Source of the DNA: Mesorhizobium carmichaelinearum
GTDB lineage: Bacteria; Pseudomonadota; Alphaproteobacteria; Rhizobiales; Rhizobiaceae
NCBI RefSeq assembly: GCF_900199455.1
Contig: NZ_FZQR01000002.1
Span: forward strand, 620,001-684,000
Length of the DNA stretch: 64,000 nt
Direction: 5' to 3'
A program made the translations under genes and the position numbers. Below the pieces are notes generated by a model. It did not search any database. It saw nothing but the letters and a program-made list of their open reading frames with translations, and had not been told where the DNA came from. How positions within the stretch are numbered: position 1 is the stretch's first letter; every line of letters starts with the position of its first letter. Below are positions 54,280 through 62,069 of this stretch, piece by piece.

Positions 54280-54334
54280 TTCCGTCCGAATTTTTCGGCT
54301 AGTCGCCGATGCGCTCTCACGGCAGAGTGTGACC

Positions 54335-55048
54335 ATGTGCAACCTCTACAACATCACCACGTCGCAAGAGGCCATCCGCCAATGGACCCGGACTTTGCGG
54401 GACATTTTGGGCAACCTTGAGCCGTCCATCGACATCTACCCCAACCAGCCCGGCCCAGTGGTGCGCAATGCGCAGGACGGGCAACGGGAACTGGCCAACC
54501 TGCTGTGGGGCATGCCGACACCTGTTGAGCGGATGAAGGGGAAGGCCGATTACGGCACAACCAACATTCGCAATCCCCAATATGGCCATTGGCAACAGTA
54601 TGTCGGCGTCGAAAACCGTTGCGTGGTGCCGGTGACGAGTTTTGCGGAGCCCAGCCCGACACAAGGCGACAAGGACCTTGAGACGGGCATCCAGCGGAAC
54701 TACTGGTTCGCGCTTAATGAGGACCGCCCGCTGTTCTTCTTCGCTGGCCTCTGGACGCCGTGGCAGGGCGTGCGCAAGGTCAAGGATGGTCCCGGCGACT
54801 TCGAGCTCTACGGCTTCATGACGGTAGCGCCCAACGCTCTCATCAAGCCCATCCACGAGAAGGCCATGCCGGTGATCCTGAGGACGCAAGAGGAAACCGA
54901 GACGTGGTTGACAGCGCCATGGTCGGAGGCGAAGCGGCTACAGCGCACAGCGCCGGATGATGCCTTGGTGATTGTCGAGAAGCCGGCCACGCAGATTAAG
55001 TTCCCGACGCAGCTTACGAATAAGGACGGCCAATTGCCGTTGCTATAG
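54335..55048 (+). CDS. SOS response-associated peptidase family protein (SRAP, YedK/HMCES-like)
   Basis: A 237-aa SRAP-domain protein. ATG at 54335 is required because the catalytic Cys must be residue 2 after Met removal (MCNLYN, the family's MCGRY). The other active-site elements are an Asn in TTNIRNP, the Glu of SFAEPS and the His of PIHEKAMPVIL. SRAP proteins crosslink covalently to abasic sites in single-stranded DNA and protect them. The canonical DGFYEW motif is replaced by VTSFAEP, so it belongs to a divergent branch. A LexA-type box 1.96 kb away controls other genes in the same island. Confidence 0.88.
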   Translation: MCNLYNITTSQEAIRQWTRTLRDILGNLEPSIDIYPNQPGPVVRNAQDGQRELANLLWGMPTPVERMKGKADYGTTNIRNPQYGHWQQYVGVENRCVVPVTSFAEPSPTQGDKDLETGIQRNYWFALNEDRPLFFFAGLWTPWQGVRKVKDGPGDFELYGFMTVAPNALIKPIHEKAMPVILRTQEETETWLTAPWSEAKRLQRTAPDDALVIVEKPATQIKFPTQLTNKDGQLPLL

Positions 55049-55067
55049 CCGAAATATGGTAGGAATT

Positions 55068-55832
55068 TCACAAAACCAGTCCGAAGAACTTGGAAATGGC
55101 AAGCGCAGCTTCGCTCAATTTGACTGCGTCTGGCACGATCTCCAGTATCCCCTTCCATATTCCCCCGAGCGTGACCTTACTACTTTTCTCCTTCATGTTT
55201 CTATTAAGATCGTTGAAGGCCTGCTTAGCTTCCGAAAGTTCTAAATTGTCGAGATATCCTGCGAATATCAAAATCGCATCCTCCAATTCTATGCCGTTCT
55301 TCTTCATGATTTTGGCGGAGTCTCGTAGATAATCTCCATTAATAACATTCTGCTCAACGTGCGCATTTCCAGATGCAATCGTGTTGTATGTGTTGTTTGT
55401 AACGATTTTCTTTCCGATCTCTTTTGCATCGACTGCCGAAATTAGCTCACTCATTTTCATCTTAACCTCTTTTGCTTGGCTTATCGCCTCCTGGGATCGT
55501 TTTTCGGAGAGAAGCTCTCTGTGAACGTCCATCCAGTACTTATCTTTATTTATGCAATACGAAATAACCAATAGATACGGCATTAAAATGATCGCTGTCG
55601 ATATAATCAAATATATATACGATACTCCTATAAATTCGAAAAGTGTTTCCCAAATTCCTCCTTTAAAATAAATTACTATAAACAGGTATAGGCCTATCGC
55701 CACTAAGGAAGGAAGCATTGAGATTGCCAGGAACACTCGACCTAAGATTACATATCTTTGGGATCCCTTCGGCGCATAGGCCCGGTAGTATGCTAGGCGC
55801 CTACCCAATTCGACGCTTTGGAGTTGAACCAT
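55068..55832 (-). CDS. uncharacterised two-helix membrane protein, low GC
   Basis: A 254-aa protein that I do not recognise. Residues ~28-55 and ~68-95 are strongly hydrophobic and form two transmembrane helices (AISMLPSLVAIGLYLFIVIY and YIYLIISTAIILMPYLLVIS). A charged, probably coiled region follows, then a short N/G-rich segment NNTYNTIASGNAHVEQN. The C-terminal ~95 residues are helical, ending in an amphipathic LEIVPDAVKLSEAALAISKF. The gene is clearly AT-richer than neighbours and uses AT-rich codons. N/G-rich linkers of this kind occur in bacterial conflict-system proteins, so a membrane effector is possible but unproven. Confidence 0.75.
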   Translation of the reverse strand: MVQLQSVELGRRLAYYRAYAPKGSQRYVILGRVFLAISMLPSLVAIGLYLFIVIYFKGGIWETLFEFIGVSYIYLIISTAIILMPYLLVISYCINKDKYWMDVHRELLSEKRSQEAISQAKEVKMKMSELISAVDAKEIGKKIVTNNTYNTIASGNAHVEQNVINGDYLRDSAKIMKKNGIELEDAILIFAGYLDNLELSEAKQAFNDLNRNMKEKSSKVTLGGIWKGILEIVPDAVKLSEAALAISKFFGLVL

Positions 55833-55927
55833 GTGTGCATATGTCCATCAGGGATAATATCAGAGCCTAGTTTATTAGCTATAATAAGCGCTTGTAGTCG
55901 AAAGTCTACGAATGGCGGGTAGCTGCC

Positions 55928-56242
55928 TTATCCATCGTCCATCCAGATGACACGTCGCACCATTCGGACTTCAACAAGCCGCCTCACGCGTATCTTCATG
56001 CCCTCCGAGGCGCTCGGCAGCAGGATGTCCACGTCGAGCTCGCGACGCCCGCACCGCTCGCAGCGCATGTGCCGGTCAACGTCCCAGAACGGAATGTCGC
56101 CGACAAGCTTGGCTAGGTCTCCAGGCAGATAATGGCGCGTGATGTTGCAATTGAAGCAGCGGACGCGGATCAGCTGACCGACCTCATGCGCTTTGCTGAG
56201 GGTCTGCACAAGGCGTCGGGGTTTTCTGGGCTGCTCCGGCAT
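55928..56242 (-). CDS. small zinc-ribbon hypothetical protein
   Basis: 104 aa with two CxxC pairs: Cys29/Cys32 in RCFNCNI and Cys61/Cys64 in RCERCGRRE, 28 residues apart, typical for a single zinc ribbon. A basic N-terminus (PEQPRKPRRL) and basic C-terminal strands suggest nucleic-acid contact. No family name recognised. Its start (56242) faces a LexA-type box at 56296-56310 shared with the divergent small gene, so DNA-damage control is possible. Confidence 0.7.
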   Translation of the reverse strand: MPEQPRKPRRLVQTLSKAHEVGQLIRVRCFNCNITRHYLPGDLAKLVGDIPFWDVDRHMRCERCGRRELDVDILLPSASEGMKIRVRRLVEVRMVRRVIWMDDG

Positions 56243-56284
56243 ATTAGAAAATAGGAATGAGTTCCTCGCCGAGTCAATTCGCCC

Positions 56285-56310
56285 TTGACATTTATGTTCC
56301 CTTTTTGTTC
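56285..56310 (+). promoter_or_regulatory. candidate LexA box with -35 element
   Basis: GTTC (56296-56299) and GTTC (56307-56310) are separated by exactly 7 bases, the direct-repeat LexA site of alphaproteobacteria. A consensus -35 hexamer TTGACA (56285-56290) lies 5 bases upstream, so the box occupies the spacer/-10 region, as in LexA-repressed promoters. It is in the divergent space between genes at 56242 (minus) and 56343 (plus). Confidence 0.65.
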
Positions 56311-56342
56311 ACTGTGATCCTGCAGCGTTTGGAGTCATCGCC

Positions 56343-56522
56343 ATGGACCGTATCGTGACACTCAACAGTCGCCAGGAGGCCGCCCTCCAGGCTCACGCCG
56401 AGGATTTCATCGCCGTCCACAAGGGCGATGTGATGAAGGCGCTCAAGGAAATGATCGTGCTCAACGGGCATCTTCAGGAGCGGCTTGACGCCCTCACGGC
56501 CCCTCGCCGGGCGACACGCTAG
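56343..56522 (+). CDS. small hypothetical protein (59 aa)
   Basis: ATG at 56343 opens 59 codons: MDRIVTLNSRQEAALQAHAE, a central helical region ending HLQERLDALT, and a basic tail RRATR before TAG. The predicted structure is one or two long amphipathic helices. GGAG precedes the start. Its promoter region contains TTGACA and a GTTC-N7-GTTC LexA-type box. Codon usage is GC3-rich as in real genes here. No family recognised; together with the neighbouring SRAP gene an SOS-linked role is reasonable but not shown. Confidence 0.6.
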   Translation: MDRIVTLNSRQEAALQAHAEDFIAVHKGDVMKALKEMIVLNGHLQERLDALTAPRRATR

Positions 56523-56624
56523 AGCCTTTCACCGTTTCGTCGAAACGGCGAACCGCTCTAACTCTTTGTTTTGACGCAATTCCAGACGGAAAACCGCTCA
56601 CACTTTTCCTGGAATTGCTCTAGG
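56520..56624. repeat. composite rhizobial intergenic palindromic element
   Basis: About 105 bp bounded by TAGAGC (56520) and GCTCTA (to 56624). It holds two palindromes. The first has arms CCGTTTCG and CGAAACGG almost touching. The second has arms GCAATTCCAG and CTGGAATTGC flanking ~23 bases. The layout matches mosaic palindromic elements scattered in rhizobial genomes. It supplies the stop codon (TAG) of the 59-aa gene and ends next to the ribosome site (AGGAGG) of the next. Confidence 0.7.
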
Positions 56625-56634
56625 AGGAACCGCA

Positions 56635-56844
56635 ATGGGCACGATGCACTTTGACGACGAAGCCAAAGCCGAGTTGCATTCAGAAGCCGTGAAGCTCATC
56701 GCGCGCTACGACAGTCCGCTTGAGACCGTGAAAGCGCTCATGGCTTACAATTGCGAGTTGGAGACCCAGATACTCGCCATCGCCCACCGGCATCCGGGGA
56801 TAGTTTCAATCGGCTACGATCCCACTCCGCCTGTGCTGGGGTGA
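56635..56844 (+). CDS. small hypothetical protein (69 aa)
   Basis: 69 aa: MGTMHFDDEAKAELHSEAVK, then a helical region with LIARYDSPLETVKALMAYN and a short C-terminal extension ending PPVLG. AGGAGG lies 5 bases before the ATG, an excellent ribosome site, created at the edge of the palindromic element. Acidic N-terminal half, no transmembrane segment, no family recognised. Convergent with the dehydrogenase at 56882. Confidence 0.6.
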   Translation: MGTMHFDDEAKAELHSEAVKLIARYDSPLETVKALMAYNCELETQILAIAHRHPGIVSIGYDPTPPVLG

Positions 56845-56881
56845 TTGCTGGTGACTGGCCGGGATAGTCGGCCCTGCCCCA

Positions 56882-57787
56882 TCATGCCGTTGGTGGCTCG
56901 ACCAACGACACTCCGTTGAGCCCCGCGACGATGTCCGACAGCGCCGGCACGAACTTTTCGCCGTGGCCTGTCGTGACCGCCGTCGCAAAGCCGTTGCGCA
57001 CCACGGCACCCACCGGGTTGGCAACACCGGCGGCCTGCGCGAATGACGCAAGATAGGTCATGTCCTTCAGCGCGTTGGCGATGGCGAAGCGCTGGGCGTT
57101 TTCGTTGCGGTTGAGGACGAAATCGAAGAAGGCCTGGTAGAAGCCGCAATCCATGCGGCTGCCTGAGATGACGCTGTTGAAGACCTGCGGCGTCAGGCCG
57201 GCCTTGGCGCCAAGCGTCAGCGCTTCCGAATAGATCGCCGAATAGCCCATCGAGACGAAATTGTTGAGCAGCTTCATGGTGTGGCCGCTTCCGGTCGGGC
57301 CGGTGTGGACAACGCGCGCGGCGAAAGCTTCGAGCACCGGGCGCGCGCGGGCGATCGCCTCGGCCGGGCCGCCGACCATGACGTCGAGCTTGCCCTCGGC
57401 GGCCTCCTTGGGCGTGCGCGCCAGCGGCGCGTCGATCAGGGTGACGCCAAGTGCTGTGAGCTCGGCGGCAAGGGCTGTCGTCGACGACGGGTTGGAGGTC
57501 GAGCAGTCGATGATGAGCAACGGCCTGGCTGCCATGGCAAGCCCATCCGGGCCCTTGACCAGCGCTTCGACCTCGCGCGAGCCGGTGACGCAGAGGATGA
57601 CGATGTCGCAGGCGGCGGCGAGTTCGCGCGGGCTTGCCGCCTCGGTGGCGCCGGCGGCGATCAGCCGGTCGGCGGCGGTGCGGCTGCGATGCACATAGAC
57701 CGTCAGCGGCCAGCCCTTGCGCAGCAGATTGTCGGCCATGCCGGCGCCCATCGCGCCCAGGCCGATGAAGCCAATGCGTTCTTTCAT
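56882..57787 (-). CDS. 3-hydroxyisobutyrate dehydrogenase-family NAD(P)-dependent oxidoreductase
   Basis: A 301-aa beta-hydroxyacid dehydrogenase. N-terminal cofactor motif IGFIGLGAMGAGMADNLL, substrate loop DAPLARTPKEAAEGKLDVMVGG, catalytic Lys in GHTMKLLNNFVSMGY, and helical C-terminal domain to NGVSLVEPP. Members oxidise 3-hydroxyisobutyrate, tartronate semialdehyde or related 3-hydroxy acids. Divergent from the FadR-type regulator at 57912, which probably controls it. A decayed copy of its 3' end (54167-54279) and an unrelated N-terminal fragment of the family (17346-17465) exist in the window. Confidence 0.92.
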   Translation of the reverse strand: MKERIGFIGLGAMGAGMADNLLRKGWPLTVYVHRSRTAADRLIAAGATEAASPRELAAACDIVILCVTGSREVEALVKGPDGLAMAARPLLIIDCSTSNPSSTTALAAELTALGVTLIDAPLARTPKEAAEGKLDVMVGGPAEAIARARPVLEAFAARVVHTGPTGSGHTMKLLNNFVSMGYSAIYSEALTLGAKAGLTPQVFNSVISGSRMDCGFYQAFFDFVLNRNENAQRFAIANALKDMTYLASFAQAAGVANPVGAVVRNGFATAVTTGHGEKFVPALSDIVAGLNGVSLVEPPTA

Positions 57788-57911
57788 GCAAACCTCCTAT
57801 GTCCCGCGCCGGCGGGCTCAACTTTCGTCACCTTGCGGCGGGCACCTGTCGATGCAATCCTTGCGGGAGAATCGGCCTTTGCCGGAGAATCGAACCGAGG
57901 CTGTATCCCCG

Positions 57912-58652
57912 ATGGCGGAGCCCATGCTTTTCGATGCCATACCGCAGGCACCCAATCTGCGGACCGGGCTCGTCAACACGCTGATCGCGCAGATCGAATC
58001 CGGCGACCTGGCGCCCGGCCAGCGGCTGCCGACCGAGCAGGAGATCGTCGCCGCCACCGGTGTCAGCCGCACCGTGGTGCGCGAGGCGCTGGCCGCTTTG
58101 CGGGCGCGGGGGCTGATCACCACGCGGCAGGGCCTCGGCGCCTTCGTCGCCAAGGATCCGCTGCCCAGGACCTTTTCCATCCTGCCGGATGATCTGGAAT
58201 CGATCGACGAGGTGTTGCGCGTGCTGGAATTGCGCATGGGCATCGAGGTCGAGGCGACGGGGCTTGCCGCCGAGCGGCGAAGCGAAGCGGCACTGGCGCA
58301 GATGAGCGCGCGGCTCGACGCGCTGGAGGCAGCGGTGCGTGCCGGAGGCTCCGGCTCGGAAGAGGACTTTGGTTTCCACCGCGCCATCCTCGCGGCGACG
58401 CAGAACCCGAATTTCACCCGGTTGTTCGACACGTTCGGCAGCGCCATGATCCCGCGCCAATGGACGCGGCTCGACCGGATGACCGAAGCCGAGCGGGAAA
58501 AATATCTCGAGCGCATGCAGCGCGAGCATCGCGCCATCCTCGCCGCAATCGAAGCCAGGGACGTCAACGCGGCGCGGCGCGCCATGCGCAGCCATCTGGC
58601 CAAGAGCTACGCCCGCTTCGAGGATCTGCGCGACAAGGCTGGCCACGACTGA
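57912..58652 (+). CDS. GntR-family (FadR subgroup) transcriptional regulator
   Basis: A 246-aa regulator. The winged helix contains LPTEQEIVAATGVSRTVVREA and LITTRQGLGAFVA. The FCD domain has FHRAILAATQNPNFTRLF and EHRAILAAIEARD. ATG at 57912 follows GAGG; an earlier ATG (57852) is possible. Divergent from the HIBADH-family gene and convergent with the branched-chain transporter operon 17 bases away. Candidate controller of either, and one of three FadR-type proteins that could bind the recurrent palindrome. Confidence 0.92.
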   Translation: MAEPMLFDAIPQAPNLRTGLVNTLIAQIESGDLAPGQRLPTEQEIVAATGVSRTVVREALAALRARGLITTRQGLGAFVAKDPLPRTFSILPDDLESIDEVLRVLELRMGIEVEATGLAAERRSEAALAQMSARLDALEAAVRAGGSGSEEDFGFHRAILAATQNPNFTRLFDTFGSAMIPRQWTRLDRMTEAEREKYLERMQREHRAILAAIEARDVNAARRAMRSHLAKSYARFEDLRDKAGHD

Positions 58653-58669
58653 GCGATTGCTGATCCCGC

Positions 58670-59392
58670 TCATCCGGCGACCCCACCGAGATAGAGTTCG
58701 CGCATCAGCGACATGTCGCGCAATTCAGCGATCGGCCCGGAGACGACGATGCGGCCGTTCTGCATGAGATAGCCGCGCGAGGCGACGGCGAGCGCGAGGC
58801 CGGCATTCTGCTCGACCAGCAGCACGGAAGCGCCGAAACGCGCACCGATATCCAGAATGATCGCCTTGATCTCCTTGACCAGCAGGGGCGACAGGCCAAG
58901 CGACGGCTCATCCAGCAGCAGCACGCGCGGCCGTGTCATCAGCCCGCGGGCGATCGCCAGCATCTGCTGCTGGCCGCCGCTCAGCGAGCCGCCCCTGTCG
59001 CGCCGCTTGGTGGCGAGGATCGGAAAGAAGGCCAGCATGGTTTGAAAGTCGACTTCCACGGCGGCCTCGTCGCGGCGGGCATAGGCGCCAAGCCGCAAAT
59101 TCTCCTCGACGCTCATGTCGACGAAGATTTTTCTGCCCTCCGGCACCAGCACGACGCCGCGCCGGGCCATGACATCGGCGGCCAGCCCGGTCACCTCGGC
59201 CCCATCGAAGGCGATGCTGCCCGCGCGGGGTTTGATCAGCCCGGCAATCGCCTTGAGCAGCGTCGACTTGCCGGCACCGTTGGGGCCGAGGATGGTGACG
59301 ATCTCGCCTTCGGCCAATGTCAGCGAGACGCCGCGGTTGACGATGGTCGGCCCATAGCCGGTGACGACTTCGGAGACGGCGAGCAGGCTCAC
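58670..59392 (-). CDS. livF: branched-chain amino-acid type ABC transporter ATPase (LivF)
   Basis: A 240-aa ATPase. Walker A GPNGAGKST (around residues 35-43), signature LSGGQQQMLAIARGL, Walker B VLLLDEPSLGLSPLL, and the LivF-specific tail LVEQNAGLALAVASRGYLM. The start is GTG at 59392 overlapping the LivG stop; the frame upstream shadows LivG. Final gene of the minus-strand liv-type operon (63284 to 58670), which has two ATPases, two permeases and a binding protein. Family name only; the cargo may be another amide or carboxylate. Confidence 0.93.
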   Translation of the reverse strand: MSLLAVSEVVTGYGPTIVNRGVSLTLAEGEIVTILGPNGAGKSTLLKAIAGLIKPRAGSIAFDGAEVTGLAADVMARRGVVLVPEGRKIFVDMSVEENLRLGAYARRDEAAVEVDFQTMLAFFPILATKRRDRGGSLSGGQQQMLAIARGLMTRPRVLLLDEPSLGLSPLLVKEIKAIILDIGARFGASVLLVEQNAGLALAVASRGYLMQNGRIVVSGPIAELRDMSLMRELYLGGVAG

Positions 59393-60111
59393 AGATCGCC
59401 TCCGAGATAAACGTCCAGCACCTTGGGATCGGCAAGCACCGCCTCGGTCGGGCCGTCGGCGATCTTCGAGCCGAAATCGAGCACGGCAAGCCGCCGGCAC
59501 AGCATCTGCATCAGCTTCATGTCGTGGTCGATGACGCAGACGGTGATGCCGTGCCCAGGAAGCTGGCGGACAAGCCCGACCAGGGCCGTGGTTTCGCGGT
59601 CGTTGAGGCCGGCTGCAGGCTCGTCGAGCAGCAGCAGCGATGGCCGCGTGGCGAGCGCCAGCGCGAGGCCGAGCAGGCGCAGGCTGCCGAACGGCAGCAC
59701 GCCGGCTTTTTCGCCGCCGAGCGCGCTCAAGCCGACGAAGTCGAGCAGTGCCTGCGGCGTCGGCCACGGATTGGCGGTGCCCCCTGCCCGCGCGTGCTCG
59801 CCGGCGATCTGGACATTCTCCAGCACGCCAAGCCCGGCAAAGGCCATGGCCTGCTGGAAGGTGTACCCGATGCCGGCCCGCGATATGGCGTGCGGCGCCA
59901 GGCCGGTGATGTCGCGTCCGCGAAACAGCACCGTGCCGCCGCTCGGCTTGTGGACGCCGGTGACGACGTTGAACAGCGTCGTCTTGCCGGAGCCATTCGG
60001 GCCGACGACACCGAGGATTTCACCCTCCTCGATGGCGAGGTCGACGCCGGCCAGAGCCGTCACGCCGCCGAATTGTTTGCTGAGGCCGCTGATCGCCAAG
60101 ATCGGGCTCAT
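59389..60111 (-). CDS. livG: branched-chain amino-acid type ABC transporter ATPase (LivG)
   Basis: A 240-aa ATPase. Walker A GPNGSGKTT (around residues 37-45), VTGVHKPSGGTVLF, a Q-loop followed by the altered signature FGSLRLLGLALAL where LSGGQQ is usual, and Walker B LLLLDEPAAGLNDRE. The C-terminal VCVIDHDMKLMQMLCRRLAVLDFG is LivG-like. The ATG overlaps the LivM stop as ATGA and its stop overlaps the LivF start. The divergent signature (F-G-S-L-R in place of LSGGQ) is unusual and also seen in some LivG proteins. Confidence 0.93.
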   Translation of the reverse strand: MSPILAISGLSKQFGGVTALAGVDLAIEEGEILGVVGPNGSGKTTLFNVVTGVHKPSGGTVLFRGRDITGLAPHAISRAGIGYTFQQAMAFAGLGVLENVQIAGEHARAGGTANPWPTPQALLDFVGLSALGGEKAGVLPFGSLRLLGLALALATRPSLLLLDEPAAGLNDRETTALVGLVRQLPGHGITVCVIDHDMKLMQMLCRRLAVLDFGSKIADGPTEAVLADPKVLDVYLGGDL

Positions 60112-61121
60112 CGCCGCGCCTCCGACGGGGCGGCATCGCGCTCCGCCTCCTGTTTCGCCTTGCCGGCGAAAAGGCCGCGCAGCGCCCGCACGATGCCGCC
60201 AATCAACCCATCCGGCAGAAGCATGATCACCGCGATCAGGCATATGCCGTAGACGATGCGCGACTGGACCGGGTCGAGGTTGAGCACTTCGGGCAGGAAG
60301 GCGACGAGGATACCGCCGGCGAGCGGCCCCTCGATCAGCCTGGCGCCGCCAATCATGACCATGAGCGCCAGGTAAATGCTGGGGAAAGAAGAAAATTGCG
60401 AGGGCGAGATGTGGCCGAGAAAATAGGCCAGCAGCACGCCGGAGACGCCGGCAAAGACGCCGCTGACGACGAAGGCGCCGATCTTGTGGCGGCCGACATT
60501 GATGCCGAGCGAGGCGGCCAGCTTTTCGTTTTCGCGGATGGCGCGCAATGTGCGGCCATAGGAGGAGTGGATGATCGCCCAACTGGCCACCGCCGCTACA
60601 GTCACGAAGGCAACGACCATCAGATAGTAGCGCGTCAGCTCGGTCACATCGGCGCCGAACAGGGTGACCGGCCCGGCGATGTCGAGCCCGGTGGCGGCAC
60701 CGGTATAGTCGCCGCCATTGGTGAGCACGATGGCCAGTAGCTGGCCGAAGGCGAAGGTCATGATGACGAAATGATGGCCGCCGACGCGCAGTGATGGGAC
60801 GCCGACGATCATCGCAAAAATTGCGCTCGCAACGGCGGCCACCGGCAGCGCCACCCAAAAGCCGACGCCAAAGTCCCGCGCCAGGATCGCTGCGGCATAG
60901 GCGCTGACGCCGACAAGGGCCGCATGGCCCATCGACAATATGCCGGTCTGGCCGAACAGCACCGACAGGCCGTAGAGCGCAATGACGTTGATGCCGGCCG
61001 AGATCGCCAGCGACAGGAAGCGGTTGCTCGGCGAAAACAGCGGCACCAGCGCGATCAATGCGAGGATGACCAGCACCGGCAGCAGCGACCGCAACGGCTT
61101 GAGGGCGGAACCGGCATTCAT
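60108..61121 (-). CDS. livM: branched-chain amino-acid type ABC transporter permease (LivM)
   Basis: A 337-aa permease with SVLFGQTGILSMGHAALVG, VGVPSLRVGGHHFVIMTFAF, GRTLRAIRENEKLAASLGIN (the ATPase-contact loop) and MIGGARLIEGPLAGGILV. ATG at 61121 opens inside the LivH stop (ATGA). The ~30 residues added by the longer frame shadow LivH and are not included. Part of the complete importer operon. Confidence 0.93.
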   Translation of the reverse strand: MNAGSALKPLRSLLPVLVILALIALVPLFSPSNRFLSLAISAGINVIALYGLSVLFGQTGILSMGHAALVGVSAYAAAILARDFGVGFWVALPVAAVASAIFAMIVGVPSLRVGGHHFVIMTFAFGQLLAIVLTNGGDYTGAATGLDIAGPVTLFGADVTELTRYYLMVVAFVTVAAVASWAIIHSSYGRTLRAIRENEKLAASLGINVGRHKIGAFVVSGVFAGVSGVLLAYFLGHISPSQFSSFPSIYLALMVMIGGARLIEGPLAGGILVAFLPEVLNLDPVQSRIVYGICLIAVIMLLPDGLIGGIVRALRGLFAGKAKQEAERDAAPSEARR

Positions 61122-61990
61122 GACGCCATCCGGGGTCCGCTGGTGCCGCCGAACAGGCCGTGCGGGCGCACGATCAGCACCAGGATCATCAGGACGAAGG
61201 AATAGGCGTCGGTCCATTGCGAGAAGCCGTAGCCGGCGCTGAAGCCCTCGACGATGCCAAGGATGAGGCCGGCGGCGACGGCGCCGTAGATGTTGCCGAG
61301 GCCGCCGATCAGAGCGACCGCAAAGCCCTTCATCACCATGGTGCCACCGGTGAAGGGCGTGATCGGAAACAGCGCGATCAGCAGGGCGCCGCCGAGCCCG
61401 GCCAGCGCGCTGCCGAGCACGAAGACGCCGGTGATGTAGCGGCGCACCGGAATGCCCATCAAGGCGGCCGTGTCGCGGTCCTCGACACTGGCCCGCAGCG
61501 CGCGGCCGTAGCGGCTGGCGGTGATCATACGGAAGCTCAGCGCCACCACGGCTATGGTGATCAGAATGACCATGACGCGCACGGACGCGATGCGCACGCC
61601 GGCGATCTCCCAGACCGTGGTCAACGGACGGGGAATGCTCTTCTGGTTGGGGTTCCAGAACAGCACGACGACATGCTGCAAAACGACGATGAGGCCGAGC
61701 GAAACGATGAAGCCATTGGTCGGCCGCTCCAGCGTGAAGCGGAACAGGCCGCGTTCCAGCACATAGCCCATCAGCCCGACCGCCAGGATCGAAAGCATCA
61801 CGGCAATGGGAAAGCCGAGGCCGGCGCTGACGGCAAGCCAGGTGACGATGCCGCCGATCATCAGGAACTCACCATGGGCGAAATTGATGATGCCGGTCAG
61901 GCCGAAGATCAGGGTCACGCCGATGGCAATGAGCGTGATGACGCTGGCGATGGAAAGGCCGTTGAGGATTTGCTGGATGAAAATATCCAC
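61118..61990 (-). CDS. livH: branched-chain amino-acid type ABC transporter permease (LivH)
   Basis: A 290-aa permease with QILNGLSIASVITLIAIGV, GIINFAHGEFLMIGG, GRALRASVEDRDTAALMGIP (ATPase-contact loop) and IGGLGNIYGAVAAGLILG, all family signatures. Together with LivM it forms the membrane channel. A palindromic hairpin (62022-62052) separates it from the binding-protein gene. Confidence 0.94.
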   Translation of the reverse strand: MDIFIQQILNGLSIASVITLIAIGVTLIFGLTGIINFAHGEFLMIGGIVTWLAVSAGLGFPIAVMLSILAVGLMGYVLERGLFRFTLERPTNGFIVSLGLIVVLQHVVVLFWNPNQKSIPRPLTTVWEIAGVRIASVRVMVILITIAVVALSFRMITASRYGRALRASVEDRDTAALMGIPVRRYITGVFVLGSALAGLGGALLIALFPITPFTGGTMVMKGFAVALIGGLGNIYGAVAAGLILGIVEGFSAGYGFSQWTDAYSFVLMILVLIVRPHGLFGGTSGPRMAS

Positions 61991-62021
61991 GGCGATCGAG
62001 ACCTGCCTGTTTCAAGAAGGA

Positions 62022-62052
62022 TGTTTTGGCGGCGAGTGGCGCCGCCAAAACA
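62022..62052 (-). terminator. hairpin after the liv-type binding-protein gene
   Basis: Perfect 12-bp arms TGTTTTGGCGGC (62022-62033) and GCCGCCAAAACA (62041-62052) with a 7-base loop. The outer part of the stem is A/T (AAAACA/TGTTTT) and the inner part GC, the structure of a bidirectional rho-independent terminator. It lies 17 bases after the binding-protein stop and before LivH, so partial read-through is needed for the permease genes. Confidence 0.75.
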
Positions 62053-62069
62053 AGGATTGCTTCAGCAAA

